This document shows, in pieces, positions 25,076 to 33,645 of a DNA stretch of 50,632 nucleotides. The notes beneath the pieces were generated by a model. That model did not search any database and had not been told where the DNA came from. It saw only the letters and a program-made list of their open reading frames with translations. Every line of letters starts with the position of its first letter. Position 1 is the stretch's first letter. The position numbers and the translations under genes are program-made. The DNA is from Verrucomicrobiota bacterium (lineage in GTDB: Bacteria > Chlamydiota > Chlamydiia > Chlamydiales > Rhabdochlamydiaceae): assembly GCA_018239665.1 (NCBI GenBank), contig JAFEGV010000010.1, positions 1 to 50,632 on the forward strand, read 5' to 3'.

Positions 25076-26350
25076 ATGTCTAATGTCATTGAGTGTCTGA
25101 AGGAAAGGGGCCTTATCGATGCCCTTACAAGTGAAGAGCTGATCAAACGTGCCGACAAGCCTCTAAAAGTGTATGTGGGCTTCGACCCGACAGCTGACAG
25201 CCTCCACATAGGAAGCCTGGTTGGAATTGTCTTTTTAAAATGGTTCCAAAAGTTCGGGCATACCCCGGTTGTTATTTTAGGGGGCGCTACAGGCCGCATA
25301 GGCGATCCTTCTGGGAAGAGCGTTGAAAGGCCTTTACTGGACCAAGCTGCGATTATCCAGAACGTGGCTCGGATCCGCCGCCACTTTGAAGCGGTCCTCG
25401 ATTTTTTTCATCCCACGGCAAAGCCGATCATTCTGAACAACGATCAGTGGTTTTCCCAATTTAACCTCATCGAATTTTTACGCGATGTCGGCAAGCATTT
25501 TCGTGTAGGGACCATGCTGGCAAAAGAGAGCGTCCGTTCGCGGCTTGAGTCGGAAGAAGGGATTAGCTTTACCGAATTCAGCTACCAACTTTTACAGGCC
25601 TACGATTTCTACCATCTCAGAAATCACCATGGCGTTGAAGTCCAGGCGGGGGGAAGCGATCAGTGGGGCAATATCACGGCTGGAATTGATTTAGTCCGCA
25701 AGCTCTCCGGCGAAACCGCATATGGCTTGACGTTTCCTCTGCTAACGCGCAGCGATGGAAAGAAGTTCGGCAAGACAGAGGGAGGCGCTATTTGGCTGGC
25801 GGCCGACCGGTGTTCCCCCTACCAGTTTTATCAGTACTTTATCCGCGTGCCCGATGCGGATGTGATCAAGATGATGCGTATGCTGACATTCATGGAAATG
25901 AAGGAAATTCGTGAATACGAAGAGATGCTGGCCCATAGCGATTATGTTCCCAATACGGTGCAACGGCGCTTGGCTGAGGAAATTACGCGCATGATCCACG
26001 GCGAGGAAGGTCTTAGCACGGCCCTTAAGGTCACAGAGAGCGCTGCGCCGGGCTCCAAAGCGGTTTTAGACGCAGAGGTTTTTAAAGAGATCTCTCAGGA
26101 CATGCCGAGCACATTTCTCAATTTCGCAGAGGTTATAGGGCAAAAGTACACTGACGTCGCAGCCCGTATCGGCCTATCCTCAAGTAAGACAGAGGCCCTT
26201 CGGCTCATCCAAAATGCCGGCGCTTACCTCAACAATGAGAAGGTCGACGATCCGCAATTCCGGATCCAAGAGGATCTCCTTATCGGAGGGGAGTACCTGC
26301 TTTTTGGTTCTGGCAAGAAGAAAAAAATCCTGGTAAAGGTCCAGAAATAG
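25076..26350 (+). CDS. tyrS: Tyrosyl-tRNA synthetase
   Basis: The 424-residue product is a class I aminoacyl-tRNA synthetase that charges tRNA-Tyr. The HIGH-type motif is DSLHIGSLVG near residue 43. The tyrosine site is read in FSYQLLQAYD and the GGSDQWGNI block, and the KMSKS counterpart is KKFGKTEGG, as in E. coli-type TyrRS. A C-terminal S4 RNA-binding domain follows (AARIGLSSSKTEALRLIQNA onward). ATG 25076 is preferred over an upstream TTG at 25034; GGAAGCGGAAG precedes it. Confidence 0.96.
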   Translation: MSNVIECLKERGLIDALTSEELIKRADKPLKVYVGFDPTADSLHIGSLVGIVFLKWFQKFGHTPVVILGGATGRIGDPSGKSVERPLLDQAAIIQNVARIRRHFEAVLDFFHPTAKPIILNNDQWFSQFNLIEFLRDVGKHFRVGTMLAKESVRSRLESEEGISFTEFSYQLLQAYDFYHLRNHHGVEVQAGGSDQWGNITAGIDLVRKLSGETAYGLTFPLLTRSDGKKFGKTEGGAIWLAADRCSPYQFYQYFIRVPDADVIKMMRMLTFMEMKEIREYEEMLAHSDYVPNTVQRRLAEEITRMIHGEEGLSTALKVTESAAPGSKAVLDAEVFKEISQDMPSTFLNFAEVIGQKYTDVAARIGLSSSKTEALRLIQNAGAYLNNEKVDDPQFRIQEDLLIGGEYLLFGSGKKKKILVKVQK

Positions 26351-26455
26351 AACCCGTTGCAAAGCGGGCTTGGCCGCGAACTGGTCTTACTGCAGCCAGT
26401 CCAAATTCACAAAACCAGACGGAGCGCGGTATATATCAACAAGACGGGTTTCAAC
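26350..26455. repeat. Imperfect inverted repeat after tyrS
   Basis: GAACCCGTTGCAAAGCGGGC on the left is partly complementary to GACGGGTTTCAAC on the right, with weak internal pairing (CCGCG / CGCGG). The left end resembles the element at 19231 (GAGACCGTTGCAAAACCTGC). The remaining bases to 26664 hold the HU promoter region, where I see nothing distinct. It may be a degraded family A relative or simply the tyrS terminator. Confidence 0.3.
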
Positions 26456-26664
26456 AAGCTGATGAAATTTTGCTTTTGATTTTATTTTGACTGAGAAGTT
26501 ATAGGGAAGGAAAGATCGGGTTGCCATAGCATGCTATATCTTGTTGCTTTTTTCCATTTTGAGAAAAAGACTTGCTTGAAAATCAACATGATACAACAAT
26601 GAGCTAGAAAAAGCATGGAGTCTGCCCACCGAGCCTCTGACGAAAAAACAAGGAGTCATTAAAT

Positions 26665-26991
26665 ATGGCGACAATCACTAAAAAGAAACTGATTCAAGTG
26701 ATTTCCCAAAATCGAGGAGTTCATCCCAATGATGTGCGTAATGTCATTCAATCTTTTTTAGATGCGATGACAGAGTACCTATCTCGAGGAGATCGTTTAG
26801 AGTTCAGAGATTTTGGTGTGTTTGAAATCGTAGAAAGAAAGCAAAAGATTGGTCGAAACCCCAAAAATGCTGCGGTTCCGATTGTAATCCCAGCTCGGCT
26901 TGCGGTCAAGTTCACTCCAGGCAAAAAGATGAAAAAACTCATTGAGAAAGAAAGAAAGTCTAGCCAGCAGTCTTCTTCCAATCCTAAATAA
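26665..26991 (+). CDS. HU/IHF-family DNA-binding protein
   Basis: The 108-residue product has the HU/IHF fold. A helical dimer segment (TKKKLIQVISQNRGVHPNDVR) is followed by LEFRDFGVFEIVERKQKIGRNPKNAA, which carries the GRNP tip that contacts the minor groove. The C-terminal tail (EKERKSSQQSSSNPK) is longer and more basic/polar than usual. It bends and compacts DNA. Gene order HU - YkuD-like - accA - msbA follows Chlamydia (CT267-CT264), where the gene is called himD/ihfA. AAGGAG lies upstream of the ATG. Confidence 0.92.
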   Translation: MATITKKKLIQVISQNRGVHPNDVRNVIQSFLDAMTEYLSRGDRLEFRDFGVFEIVERKQKIGRNPKNAAVPIVIPARLAVKFTPGKKMKKLIEKERKSSQQSSSNPK

Positions 26992-27009
26992 TTTTCGCTC
27001 GTTTTCCCG

Positions 27010-27040
27010 CCTATCTTGCCAGTTGCACTGGTAAGATAGG
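27010..27040 (+). terminator. Hairpin after the HU gene
   Basis: CCTATCTTGCCAG pairs with CTGGTAAGATAGG (one G-T wobble) around TTGCA. No long T run follows, so it may work as a terminator or as an mRNA 3'-end stabiliser. Confidence 0.65.
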
Positions 27041-27310
27041 CTTATCCCAATAAATATTTAAATCGTTTCCGGGCAGGATTCTGAACTTATCCGTTTGGAA
27101 ACAAATTTTCATATTAGACCTTGGCTAACTCGCTTGGGCTGTAATGCCCCCTTCGACTTTGACGGTTAAAGCAAGTTATTCAAAGGTTCTTTTTTAAAAT
27201 TTTCTTATGTATAGTTAAGATTCCCGGGTGTAAAGTCGAGTTTTAGTCCTTGAAATCTATCTTTTTGTGTAGATAATTGTTTGATAATTATGTGTTTCTA
27301 GGAGATTGGT
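27041..27310. other. Intergenic region before the YkuD-like gene
   Basis: About 270 bases without a gene. The right half is AT-rich (TTCTTTTTTAAAATTTTCTTATGTATAGTTAAG) and probably holds the promoter of the next operon. No RNA gene or repeat-family end was recognised. Confidence 0.4.
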
Positions 27311-28387
27311 TTGTCTATTCCGAAGTTGTTGACTATTGGCGCGGTCGCTCTGTTCACGATTATTGGAGTCACTGCCTATTTGAAAAAACCTGCGTCTTCT
27401 GCGGATGATGTTAAAAAAGGGGCTGCCCTCAAGCCTGTTGAGCCGTCCGCTTCGCCTATTCCCGAAACGGCTGTTGTTGCCGTGCCTGCGAAGGCTTTGC
27501 CTCAGAAGGAAGTTGTTAAACCAATTCGCGCGGAGGTCAAGAAAGCAACGTCCGAAGCGGCTCCGACAGCGCCAGTCAGCGCTCCACAGTCGGCGCATGA
27601 TGATTTTCCAATCATAGACCGAGTTTTTCAGCTCTATACAACCGGGCCTTCGAAGCTGCCGGTCGTAGAAACAATTACATATACAAGTTCGGTCCCCTGG
27701 CTAAAAGGAAGGCCTGCATGGGTTGCAGACTACGCCGCCCATTACAATACATCCCGCCATTTCATTGCGCGCAGTTTGAACGGGAAGGCCGACTATTTTT
27801 CGCAAAAAGTGTTTGAGGGGAGCAAGTTCAACGTCTTCAGGAAAGACAAGCGGATCCAGTTCTATCTCTTAGTTGACGTCTCTCGCTTGAAGATGGGATT
27901 TTATTATATTGACCTCGATACGAATGAGCGGGTTTTGCTCAAAACTTATCGGGTTGGCCTAGGCAGGCTTGATCCTTCCAAGCCTTCAGGATCGCTGACG
28001 CCGCTCGGACGGTACGCTTTGGGAGATAAAGTGGCCATCTATCAACCGGGCACAATGAGCTATGTTCTTGATCAAAAGGTTGAAATGATCCGCATATTTG
28101 GAACGCGGTGGATCCCCTTTGACCAGGAGATTGAAAGGGCTACTGCCTCTGCGAAAGGATATGGAATTTACGGAGCTCCTTGGAACTTAGAAACTAAGAC
28201 CGGAAAGTGGAGCGAGCAAAGAGAGTGCATTGGCAAATACGACACAGATGGAGGCATACGCCTTCTTTCCGAGGACCTTGAAGAGATTTTTTCGATAATC
28301 ATCTCCAAGCCATCGTTTATCGAAATTGTTAAAGATTTCCGCGAAGCCAAGCTGCCAGGCGTAGAAGTAGCAGCCCCTACACGTTAG
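27311..28387 (+). CDS. YkuD (L,D-transpeptidase)-like protein without catalytic Cys
   Basis: The 358-residue product has an N-terminal membrane anchor (about 5-23), a Pro/Ala/Lys-rich spacer (27-95), and a C-terminal domain resembling L,D-transpeptidases. [10 protein letters not shown] and [11 protein letters not shown] match the YkuD core. The active-site region, normally HG...SHGCIRL, reads IYGAP (287-290) and [19 protein letters not shown] (309-327). The Cys is Gly315, and both His positions are lost. A non-enzymatic peptidoglycan- or envelope-binding role is inferred. The TTG start at 27311 has AGGAG 6 bases upstream, and no ATG is available nearby. It lies 16 bases before accA, so they are likely co-transcribed. 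Confidence 0.75.
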   Translation: MSIPKLLTIGAVALFTIIGVTAYLKKPASSADDVKKGAALKPVEPSASPIPETAVVAVPAKALPQKEVVKPIRAEVKKATSEAAPTAPVSAPQSAHDDFPIIDRVFQLYTTGPSKLPVVETITYTSSVPWLKGRPAWVADYAAHYNTSRHFIARSLNGKADYFSQKVFEGSKFNVFRKDKRIQFYLLVDVSRLKMGFYYIDLDTNERVLLKTYRVGLGRLDPSKPSGSLTPLGRYALGDKVAIYQPGTMSYVLDQKVEMIRIFGTRWIPFDQEIERATASAKGYGIYGAPWNLETKTGKWSEQRECIGKYDTDGGIRLLSEDLEEIFSIIISKPSFIEIVKDFREAKLPGVEVAAPTR

Positions 28388-28403
28388 AGAGGATGGGAAG
28401 ATT

Positions 28404-29369
28404 ATGTTACCGCACGAGAAGCAGATTCTTGAGTACGAAAAGACGATCGCCCAGTTGAAGGAGCAAGACAAAGGCAAAGGTCTTCTCTCTGATGAGGAGA
28501 TTGTTAAATTAGAGAAGAAGCTCGATCAGCTTCGCAAAAAGGTCTATTCTCAGCTTACCCCATGGGAAAGAGTTGCGATCTCCCGCCACCCCTCCCGCCC
28601 CCGTTCTATCGATTATATCCGCAACATGTGCGAGGACTTTACCGAGATCTTCGGAGACCGTTTGTTTCGGGACGATCCATCGATTATTGCCGGCCTTGCT
28701 AAGATCGGCGGAGTGAAGTTCATGGTCATCGGCCAAGAGAAAGGGTGCGATACGGAAAGTCGTCTTCACCGCAATTTCGGAATGCCTCATCCGGAAGGTT
28801 ATCGGAAAGCCATGCGCTGCATGCGGCTTGCCGCTAAATTCAAACTTCCTGTCCTGAACCTTTTAGATACTCCTGGAGCCTATCCTGGACTTGCAGCAGA
28901 AGAGAGGGGGCAAGGTTGGGCTATTGCCCAAAATCTATGGGAAATGGCGCGTCTGCCAACGCCGATCATTGTGATTCTCATCGGAGAAGGTTGCTCCGGG
29001 GGAGCGCTGGGAATGGGAGTTGGGGATGTTGTCGCCATGCTGGAGCATTCCTATTACTCTGTGATCTCTCCCGAAGGATGCGCCTCGATTCTGTACAAGG
29101 ACGCCGGCAAGAATGAGATTGCCGCCCAGTCTTTGAAAATGCACGTTGAAGACCTCTTGCAGTTAGATATTGTCGATGCGATGATCGAGGAGCCCCTTGG
29201 CGGCGCCCATCATAATCCGAAGGAAGTGTACGCTAACGTAAAGAAATACATCGTCGATCAGTGGAACATTCTAAAGACGGTGTCTCCAGATATCCTAATC
29301 GAACAAAGATATCAAAAATTTCGTCGAATTGGCAAATTTGTCGTAGAAGACAAGATGCCGGTCGTGTAG
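28404..29369 (+). CDS. accA: Acetyl-CoA carboxylase carboxyltransferase subunit alpha
   Basis: The 321-residue product is a full-length AccA. An N-terminal helical pair ([20 protein letters not shown]) is followed by the crotonase-type core with [33 protein letters not shown] and [15 protein letters not shown]. With AccD it transfers carboxyl from biotin to acetyl-CoA to make malonyl-CoA, the committed step of fatty-acid synthesis. GAGAGGATGGGAAG precedes the ATG. The position before msbA is as in Chlamydia. Confidence 0.96.
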   Translation: MLPHEKQILEYEKTIAQLKEQDKGKGLLSDEEIVKLEKKLDQLRKKVYSQLTPWERVAISRHPSRPRSIDYIRNMCEDFTEIFGDRLFRDDPSIIAGLAKIGGVKFMVIGQEKGCDTESRLHRNFGMPHPEGYRKAMRCMRLAAKFKLPVLNLLDTPGAYPGLAAEERGQGWAIAQNLWEMARLPTPIIVILIGEGCSGGALGMGVGDVVAMLEHSYYSVISPEGCASILYKDAGKNEIAAQSLKMHVEDLLQLDIVDAMIEEPLGGAHHNPKEVYANVKKYIVDQWNILKTVSPDILIEQRYQKFRRIGKFVVEDKMPVV

Positions 29370-29380
29370 ACTGGCATCTT
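29352..29380 (+). terminator. Hairpin overlapping the accA stop
   Basis: AAGATGCCGG pairs with CTGGCATCTT (one mismatch) around a 9-nt loop that includes the accA stop codon. It lacks a T run and may be an attenuator or RNA-processing signal between accA and msbA rather than a full stop. Confidence 0.4.
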
Positions 29381-29405
29381 AGTTTGAAATAGAACCGGGA
29401 TAGAC

Positions 29406-31364
29406 ATGAAATTACTCCTTACAGCCGCTTTGCGCAACCGCAAGCATTTATCTCTCTTGATCGTTACTTTTTTAACCCTGTTTGCTCTAACGATCGCAAG
29501 CCAGATGGAGATGTTTGCCCTCGGCGTTCTTTCCAATAATGGCGCTGACTTTTTTTCTCTCTTTTCTTCTGAAAAAACTGAACTCGGGAAGTCGCCGGAG
29601 AGCATCTCTTTGCACCAGATTGAGTCTAAGTGGCATGAGATCGACACAACTGGAAGCGGGATCATCACAAAGCAACAGGCGGCAAATTACTTAGCTCAGC
29701 AGAAAGAGACGAATCCCCTCAACTGGATCTTGTCCAAAGTCAAGCAAGAGTTCAGCTTCTCCAACAGCATCAATGCTTTGGTCCTTATCCTGCTCTGCGT
29801 TGCCGTATTCAAGGCGATCTGGCTGTTTGCCAGCCGGTATACGACGCAGCTGCTCGCTATCCGCGTCAACCGCGACCTAAGACAGCAATATTTTGAACAC
29901 ATCCAATCCCTGCCAATGAGCTTTTATCAGAAGCACAACATTGGCTCCCTCTCGTCCCGAGTCGTCGGCGATGCGGGGCAGATTGCGACATCGATCAACT
30001 CCTGGATCACTAATTATCTTCAGACCCCATTTACGATCATTACTTGCCTTTCGATGTGCTTTTACCTCTCATGGCAGCTTTCGCTGGTTATCTTTTTCGG
30101 CGTGCCGCTGATCATCATCCCAATTGTTTTCCTGGCCCGGCGCGTCAAACGTGTTTCCCGCCAGTTGCAGACCAATCAAGAGCGTTTTGCCAACGTGCTG
30201 ATCGACTTTCTCGCAGGGATTCAGACCGTTAAGATCTTCTCCATGGAAGCATTTTCCTTAAGAAAATACAAAGAACAGAACGATAGGATGGCCGTCCTTG
30301 AGAGCAAAACTGCTAAATACGGCCTGTTGACGCGACCAATCCTCCATGCAATCACCACCTTGTGCTTAGCTTCGGTGGTCCTCTTTGGATTGTACACACT
30401 GGACATGAGCATTTCTCAACTGATCGTCTTCTGCGGCCTTTTACAGCTTATCTATGAGCCAGTGAAGAAATTTGCTGATGAAAATGCCAATATTCAACGG
30501 GGAATCGTCGCCGCTGAAAGGATGTTTGAGGTGCTCCACCTTAAGCCGGATATTGAAGACCGCGTTGGCGCCCTCGAAGTGAATGGATTCCATGACAAAA
30601 TTGAGTTTGACCATGTTTGGTTCCGCTATCAAGGCGATTGGGTATTGAAGGATGTCTGCTTCACTGTGAAAAAAGGGGAGACCGTAGCCATTGTCGGGCC
30701 AACCGGCGCCGGCAAGTCGACGATCGTGCAGCTGTTGCCCCGCCTTTACGAAGTGCAGCAGGGCGAGATCCGGATCGATGGAAAACCGATCAGCGCCTAC
30801 ACCCAAAAGTCCTTGAGGGAGCACATCTCTTTTGTTTCCCAAAAGCCATTCTTATTTTTCGACACTGTGGCAGCCAACATTGCCTACGGACGTAATTTTA
30901 CCCGCGAAAAGATCGAAAGCGCGGCTAAACGAGCCCATGCGGAAGAGTTCATCAGCCGGATGCCTCAGAAGTATGACTCGATGCTGGCTGAAGCAGGTCA
31001 GAACCTATCGGGCGGCCAACAGCAACGTCTTGCGATTGCGCGAGCCCTCGTTAAAAACGCTCCCATCCTCATTCTGGATGAAGCGACCTCGTCCCTTGAC
31101 GGCATCAGCGAGCTGCATATCAAGAATGCGATTGCCAGCTTGCACGGCGAAGTGACTCAAATTTTAATCGCCCATCGGTTGTCGACAATCGAGCATGCTG
31201 ACAAGATCATCTATCTGGACAGGGGAGTGAAGATCGCAGAAGGGAACAAAGAGGAACTGTTAAAGAATTGCGAACCATTCCGAAGGATGTGGGAAGCTCT
31301 CTATCATACAGAAAAGTTCCAGCGGGAAGAGCAGGCCAATTTCACTTACCAAGAGCCTAAATAG
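29406..31364 (+). CDS. msbA: Lipid A / MsbA-type ABC transporter with EF-hand-like insert
   Basis: The 652-residue half-transporter has a six-helix membrane domain and an ATPase domain with GPTGAGKST (Walker A), LSGGQQQRLAIARAL (signature), and ILILDEATSSLD (Walker B). It flips lipid A or similar lipids across the inner membrane. Between the first membrane helix and the second (about 35-120) is an extra hydrophilic segment. It includes EIDTTGSGIITKQQ, whose loop D80-T-T-G-S-G-I-I-T-K-Q-Q91 has the spacing of an EF hand, although Glu12 is Gln. This is longer than E. coli MsbA. It lies 36 bases after accA. Confidence 0.88.
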   Translation: MKLLLTAALRNRKHLSLLIVTFLTLFALTIASQMEMFALGVLSNNGADFFSLFSSEKTELGKSPESISLHQIESKWHEIDTTGSGIITKQQAANYLAQQKETNPLNWILSKVKQEFSFSNSINALVLILLCVAVFKAIWLFASRYTTQLLAIRVNRDLRQQYFEHIQSLPMSFYQKHNIGSLSSRVVGDAGQIATSINSWITNYLQTPFTIITCLSMCFYLSWQLSLVIFFGVPLIIIPIVFLARRVKRVSRQLQTNQERFANVLIDFLAGIQTVKIFSMEAFSLRKYKEQNDRMAVLESKTAKYGLLTRPILHAITTLCLASVVLFGLYTLDMSISQLIVFCGLLQLIYEPVKKFADENANIQRGIVAAERMFEVLHLKPDIEDRVGALEVNGFHDKIEFDHVWFRYQGDWVLKDVCFTVKKGETVAIVGPTGAGKSTIVQLLPRLYEVQQGEIRIDGKPISAYTQKSLREHISFVSQKPFLFFDTVAANIAYGRNFTREKIESAAKRAHAEEFISRMPQKYDSMLAEAGQNLSGGQQQRLAIARALVKNAPILILDEATSSLDGISELHIKNAIASLHGEVTQILIAHRLSTIEHADKIIYLDRGVKIAEGNKEELLKNCEPFRRMWEALYHTEKFQREEQANFTYQEPK

Positions 31365-31396
31365 TTCTAATTTTTTTCAAAGAACCAGCTTACATG

Positions 31397-31732
31397 TTAG
31401 AATAGGCGGCCGCTGATCGTGGCCGCGTCTTTATCCGGGGCGATCAAAACGACATTTCCTTGTTCATCAGGTACGCCTAAGGTCAGGACCTCTGACATAA
31501 AAGGGCCGATCTGCCGCGGCGGAAAGTTCACTACAGCCAAGACCTTTTTTTTAAGAAGGTCTTCTTTTTTGTAGTGGTGGGTGATTTGGGCGCTCGATTT
31601 CTTAATGCCGATTTCTCCGCCGAAATCGATCGTAAGCTTGTAAGCAGGTTTCCGCGCTTCGGGAAATTCATCCACTGCGATGATTTGTCCAACACGGATG
31701 TCGATCTTTAAAAATTCGTCAAAGGTAGCCAT
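31397..31732 (-). CDS. csaA: CsaA-type tRNA-binding-domain chaperone
   Basis: The 111-residue product consists of a single EMAP/tRNA-binding OB fold. It reads FDEFLKIDIRVGQIIAVDEF, ARKPAYKLTIDFG, SSAQITHHYKKEDL, and VLAVVNFPPRQIGPFMSEVL, which is close to CsaA. CsaA is a dimeric protein with export-related chaperone activity and tRNA-binding ability. ATG 31732 is chosen over an upstream in-frame start at 31756 because family members start there. It is convergent with msbA. Confidence 0.92.
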   Translation of the reverse strand: MATFDEFLKIDIRVGQIIAVDEFPEARKPAYKLTIDFGGEIGIKKSSAQITHHYKKEDLLKKKVLAVVNFPPRQIGPFMSEVLTLGVPDEQGNVVLIAPDKDAATISGRLF

Positions 31733-31776
31733 ATTCGAACCTATCTCGGTAATCATTTTCGTCGATTTTCTGGTTA

Positions 31777-32472
31777 TTAAGTCAGCAGTCCTAATTTTTC
31801 GAATGATTGTTTCAATTCACCATTTTCAGGCTTGTCAAAAGCTCCTGTTGAAGCGAGCCAACCCACGTAGCTCTTGGGGATTTCTGAAAGGGGTTTTCCC
31901 TGATGCTTGCCAAACGGCATGCGGCTTAAGACTTGAGGCTTTGCAAGAAGCTCAATCACAGTTTCTATCGGCAGATCATCGATCATGCAGGAAAACACCT
32001 GGTGCAGTACGATCACGTCATCGAGAGCCCGGTGGGCGTTATTGGCCGGAAATCCATAGACCTCCCTTAATGATTGGAGGGTATGTCTAGGGAGGTCGTT
32101 CCGGTACTTGCGCGACCATTTCAATGTATCGATATAGCGGAAAGCGGGGAGTTCGACGCCGGCCCGCTTGAACTCTGCTTCAAGGAAAAGCTTATCGAAT
32201 GCGTCATTGTTATGAGCGATCAACACAGATTCTTCAGGACAGAAGTCCAAAAACAGGAGGGCGACTTCCTTAAAGCTCATCGCTTGGGCGACCATGGCAT
32301 CTGTGATATGGTGGATAGCGCTTGCTTCCGGGGGGATGGGGATGCCTGGATTGATCAGGTGGACAAAGGAGCGGTTTTCAACAGGATCAAAAGCAGCAAT
32401 TTCAATGATCCGGTCTTTGTCGGAACGGGTTCCTGTGGTTTCCGTATCGTAATAAATCGGTCTTAAAGGCAT
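31777..32472 (-). CDS. dnaQ: DnaQ-like 3'-5' exonuclease with C-terminal DUF3820
   Basis: The 231-residue product is a DEDDh exonuclease. Exo I is YYDTETTGT (Asp9, Glu11), Exo II is LIAHNNDAFDKLFLEAEF, and Exo III is NNAHRALDDVIVLHQVF (His and Asp). The C-terminal 55 residues (RMPFGKHQGKPLSEIPKSYV then GWLAS) are a DUF3820 module, seen in several exonucleases and nucleotide-related enzymes. It is either the proofreading subunit of DNA polymerase III or a stand-alone exonuclease. In Chlamydia a dnaQ-like gene also lies near accA/msbA (CT261). Confidence 0.9.
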   Translation of the reverse strand: MPLRPIYYDTETTGTRSDKDRIIEIAAFDPVENRSFVHLINPGIPIPPEASAIHHITDAMVAQAMSFKEVALLFLDFCPEESVLIAHNNDAFDKLFLEAEFKRAGVELPAFRYIDTLKWSRKYRNDLPRHTLQSLREVYGFPANNAHRALDDVIVLHQVFSCMIDDLPIETVIELLAKPQVLSRMPFGKHQGKPLSEIPKSYVGWLASTGAFDKPENGELKQSFEKLGLLT

Positions 32473-32605
32473 GCGCGGCTCTCCGAGATTGTACAGTGGA
32501 CGTGGGTCATAAAAAATTAATCATACGCGAAAGAGGAAAAAATTGCATGAATAGATCATTTCTTGATATCAATTTTCTTCTTCAATCGCTTTCTAAAGGT
32601 CCGAT

Positions 32606-33190
32606 ATGAAAAAAGCAATTTTCTCCCTAGTTGCCGTGTTTTTCCTTCTTGCCATTTCATCAGGCAGCCTCTTAAACGGCATAGAAAAAGGGGCCGTTTC
32701 TGAAGTCTATTTCTCTCCGCAAGACGGGGTCGCCGACAGGCTGATCGCCAGAATTAATGCGGAAAAGCAGAGCATTAAAGTTGCAGTCTACTGCTTGATG
32801 CATACGGGGATTGCCAAAGCATTGAAGGCGGCCCATGCGCGCGGTGTCGATGTCGAAGTGATCCTCGACCCCTATTCCATTAAGTCCCGATCTCCAGTGA
32901 TGAAAATGGTTGAAAAGGGGATCCCGGTCTATGTTTGGAACCCCAAGCAGATCGTTAATCACGCTAAGCAAAAGAAAAAGCCTCTTATGCACGATAAGTT
33001 TTGCGTTTTCGGGGATCACACGGTATGGACCGGCTCATTCAACTTCACTAGAGAAGGGGCTCTTGCCAACCGGGAAAACGTCGTCGTGATGGAGGGGGTC
33101 GATATTGCCAAGAGCTACCTCATCGAATTTGCAGCGATCAAGGACGCTGGTTGCTCCACCTACCAGGATTTTATAAGCGAACGGCAATAA
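32606..33190 (+). CDS. Secreted PLD-superfamily protein with one HKD-like motif
   Basis: The 194-residue product has an N-terminal signal-like hydrophobic segment (residues 2-22). A single PLD domain follows: SIKVAVYCLMHTGIAKALK, then VDVEVILDPY, and LMHDKFCVFGDHTVWTGSFNFT (127-148). The motif has His129 and Lys131, with Asp at 137 instead of 136, and the GS..N tail (GSFNFT). One-motif members act as dimers and include Nuc endonucleases and mitochondrial cardiolipin hydrolase. Chlamydiae have several PLD-like proteins. A role in lipid or nucleic-acid hydrolysis outside the cytoplasm is likely. A strong hairpin terminator follows. Confidence 0.82.
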   Translation: MKKAIFSLVAVFFLLAISSGSLLNGIEKGAVSEVYFSPQDGVADRLIARINAEKQSIKVAVYCLMHTGIAKALKAAHARGVDVEVILDPYSIKSRSPVMKMVEKGIPVYVWNPKQIVNHAKQKKKPLMHDKFCVFGDHTVWTGSFNFTREGALANRENVVVMEGVDIAKSYLIEFAAIKDAGCSTYQDFISERQ

Positions 33191-33224
33191 CTAATGCCTG
33201 ATTTTCAGATTCGAAGAGGCTCAA

Positions 33225-33303
33225 GGCTGATCTTTGCCTTGCCTCCCGCTAGAAAGGGAGCTTGCGGGCAAGGATCAGGCCTCAAGGCGGTTTAATTTTT
33301 TTT
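33225..33303 (+). terminator. Long hairpin plus T run after the PLD gene
   Basis: GGCTGATC / GATCAGGCC and CTCCC / GGGAG with intervening pairs form a stem from 33225 to 33281. It is followed by TCAAGGCGG and then TTTAATTTTTTTTG (33291-33304). This is a convincing intrinsic terminator of the plus-strand PLD gene. Confidence 0.8.
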
Positions 33304-33407
33304 GTTGATAACGGCATCATATTTTTCTCTTCTCTATTTTGCCGTAAATCTGTATTCTAGTAGCTCTTACATGTTGACTTAAGCTACTCCAATTCAAGGA
33401 TGTTGTC

Positions 33408-33578
33408 ATGATATTGAACAGAATAGCCGCAATTGTTTTAGCGGTCGTAGTTTTGTGCGGGGCGACAAGTTGCTATCAGGTCCACTCGGACGATGATCTG
33501 CGTACGATTCCTGTAACAAACAATCCCAATGTCGTTCCTAAGTCAAGCACGCATGGGATTCCATCTCCAAAGATCTAG
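33408..33578 (+). CDS. Small lipoprotein upstream of pdhABC
   Basis: The 56-residue product has a lipoprotein signal peptide (MILNRIAAIVLAVVVLCGAT, then SC; Cys22 in a GATSC lipobox). A short tail, YQVHSDDDLRTIPVTNNPN then VVPKSSTHGIPSPKI, follows and is Asn/Pro/Ser-rich. AAGGATG lies about 9 bases before the ATG at 33408. C. trachomatis has a small hypothetical gene (CT244) just before pdhA in the same place, though I cannot show they are related. It is probably envelope-anchored; function unknown. Confidence 0.65.
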   Translation: MILNRIAAIVLAVVVLCGATSCYQVHSDDDLRTIPVTNNPNVVPKSSTHGIPSPKI

Positions 33579-33645
33579 ATTGATTTTTTCAGATCTGTTA
33601 GATACGGTGTAAAAGAATAATAGAACAAAATTGAGAACCTTAGGA

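Noticed and set aside
33225..33303. Possible structured non-coding RNA after the PLD gene
   Set aside because: The long stem followed at once by a T run is fully explained as an intrinsic terminator.
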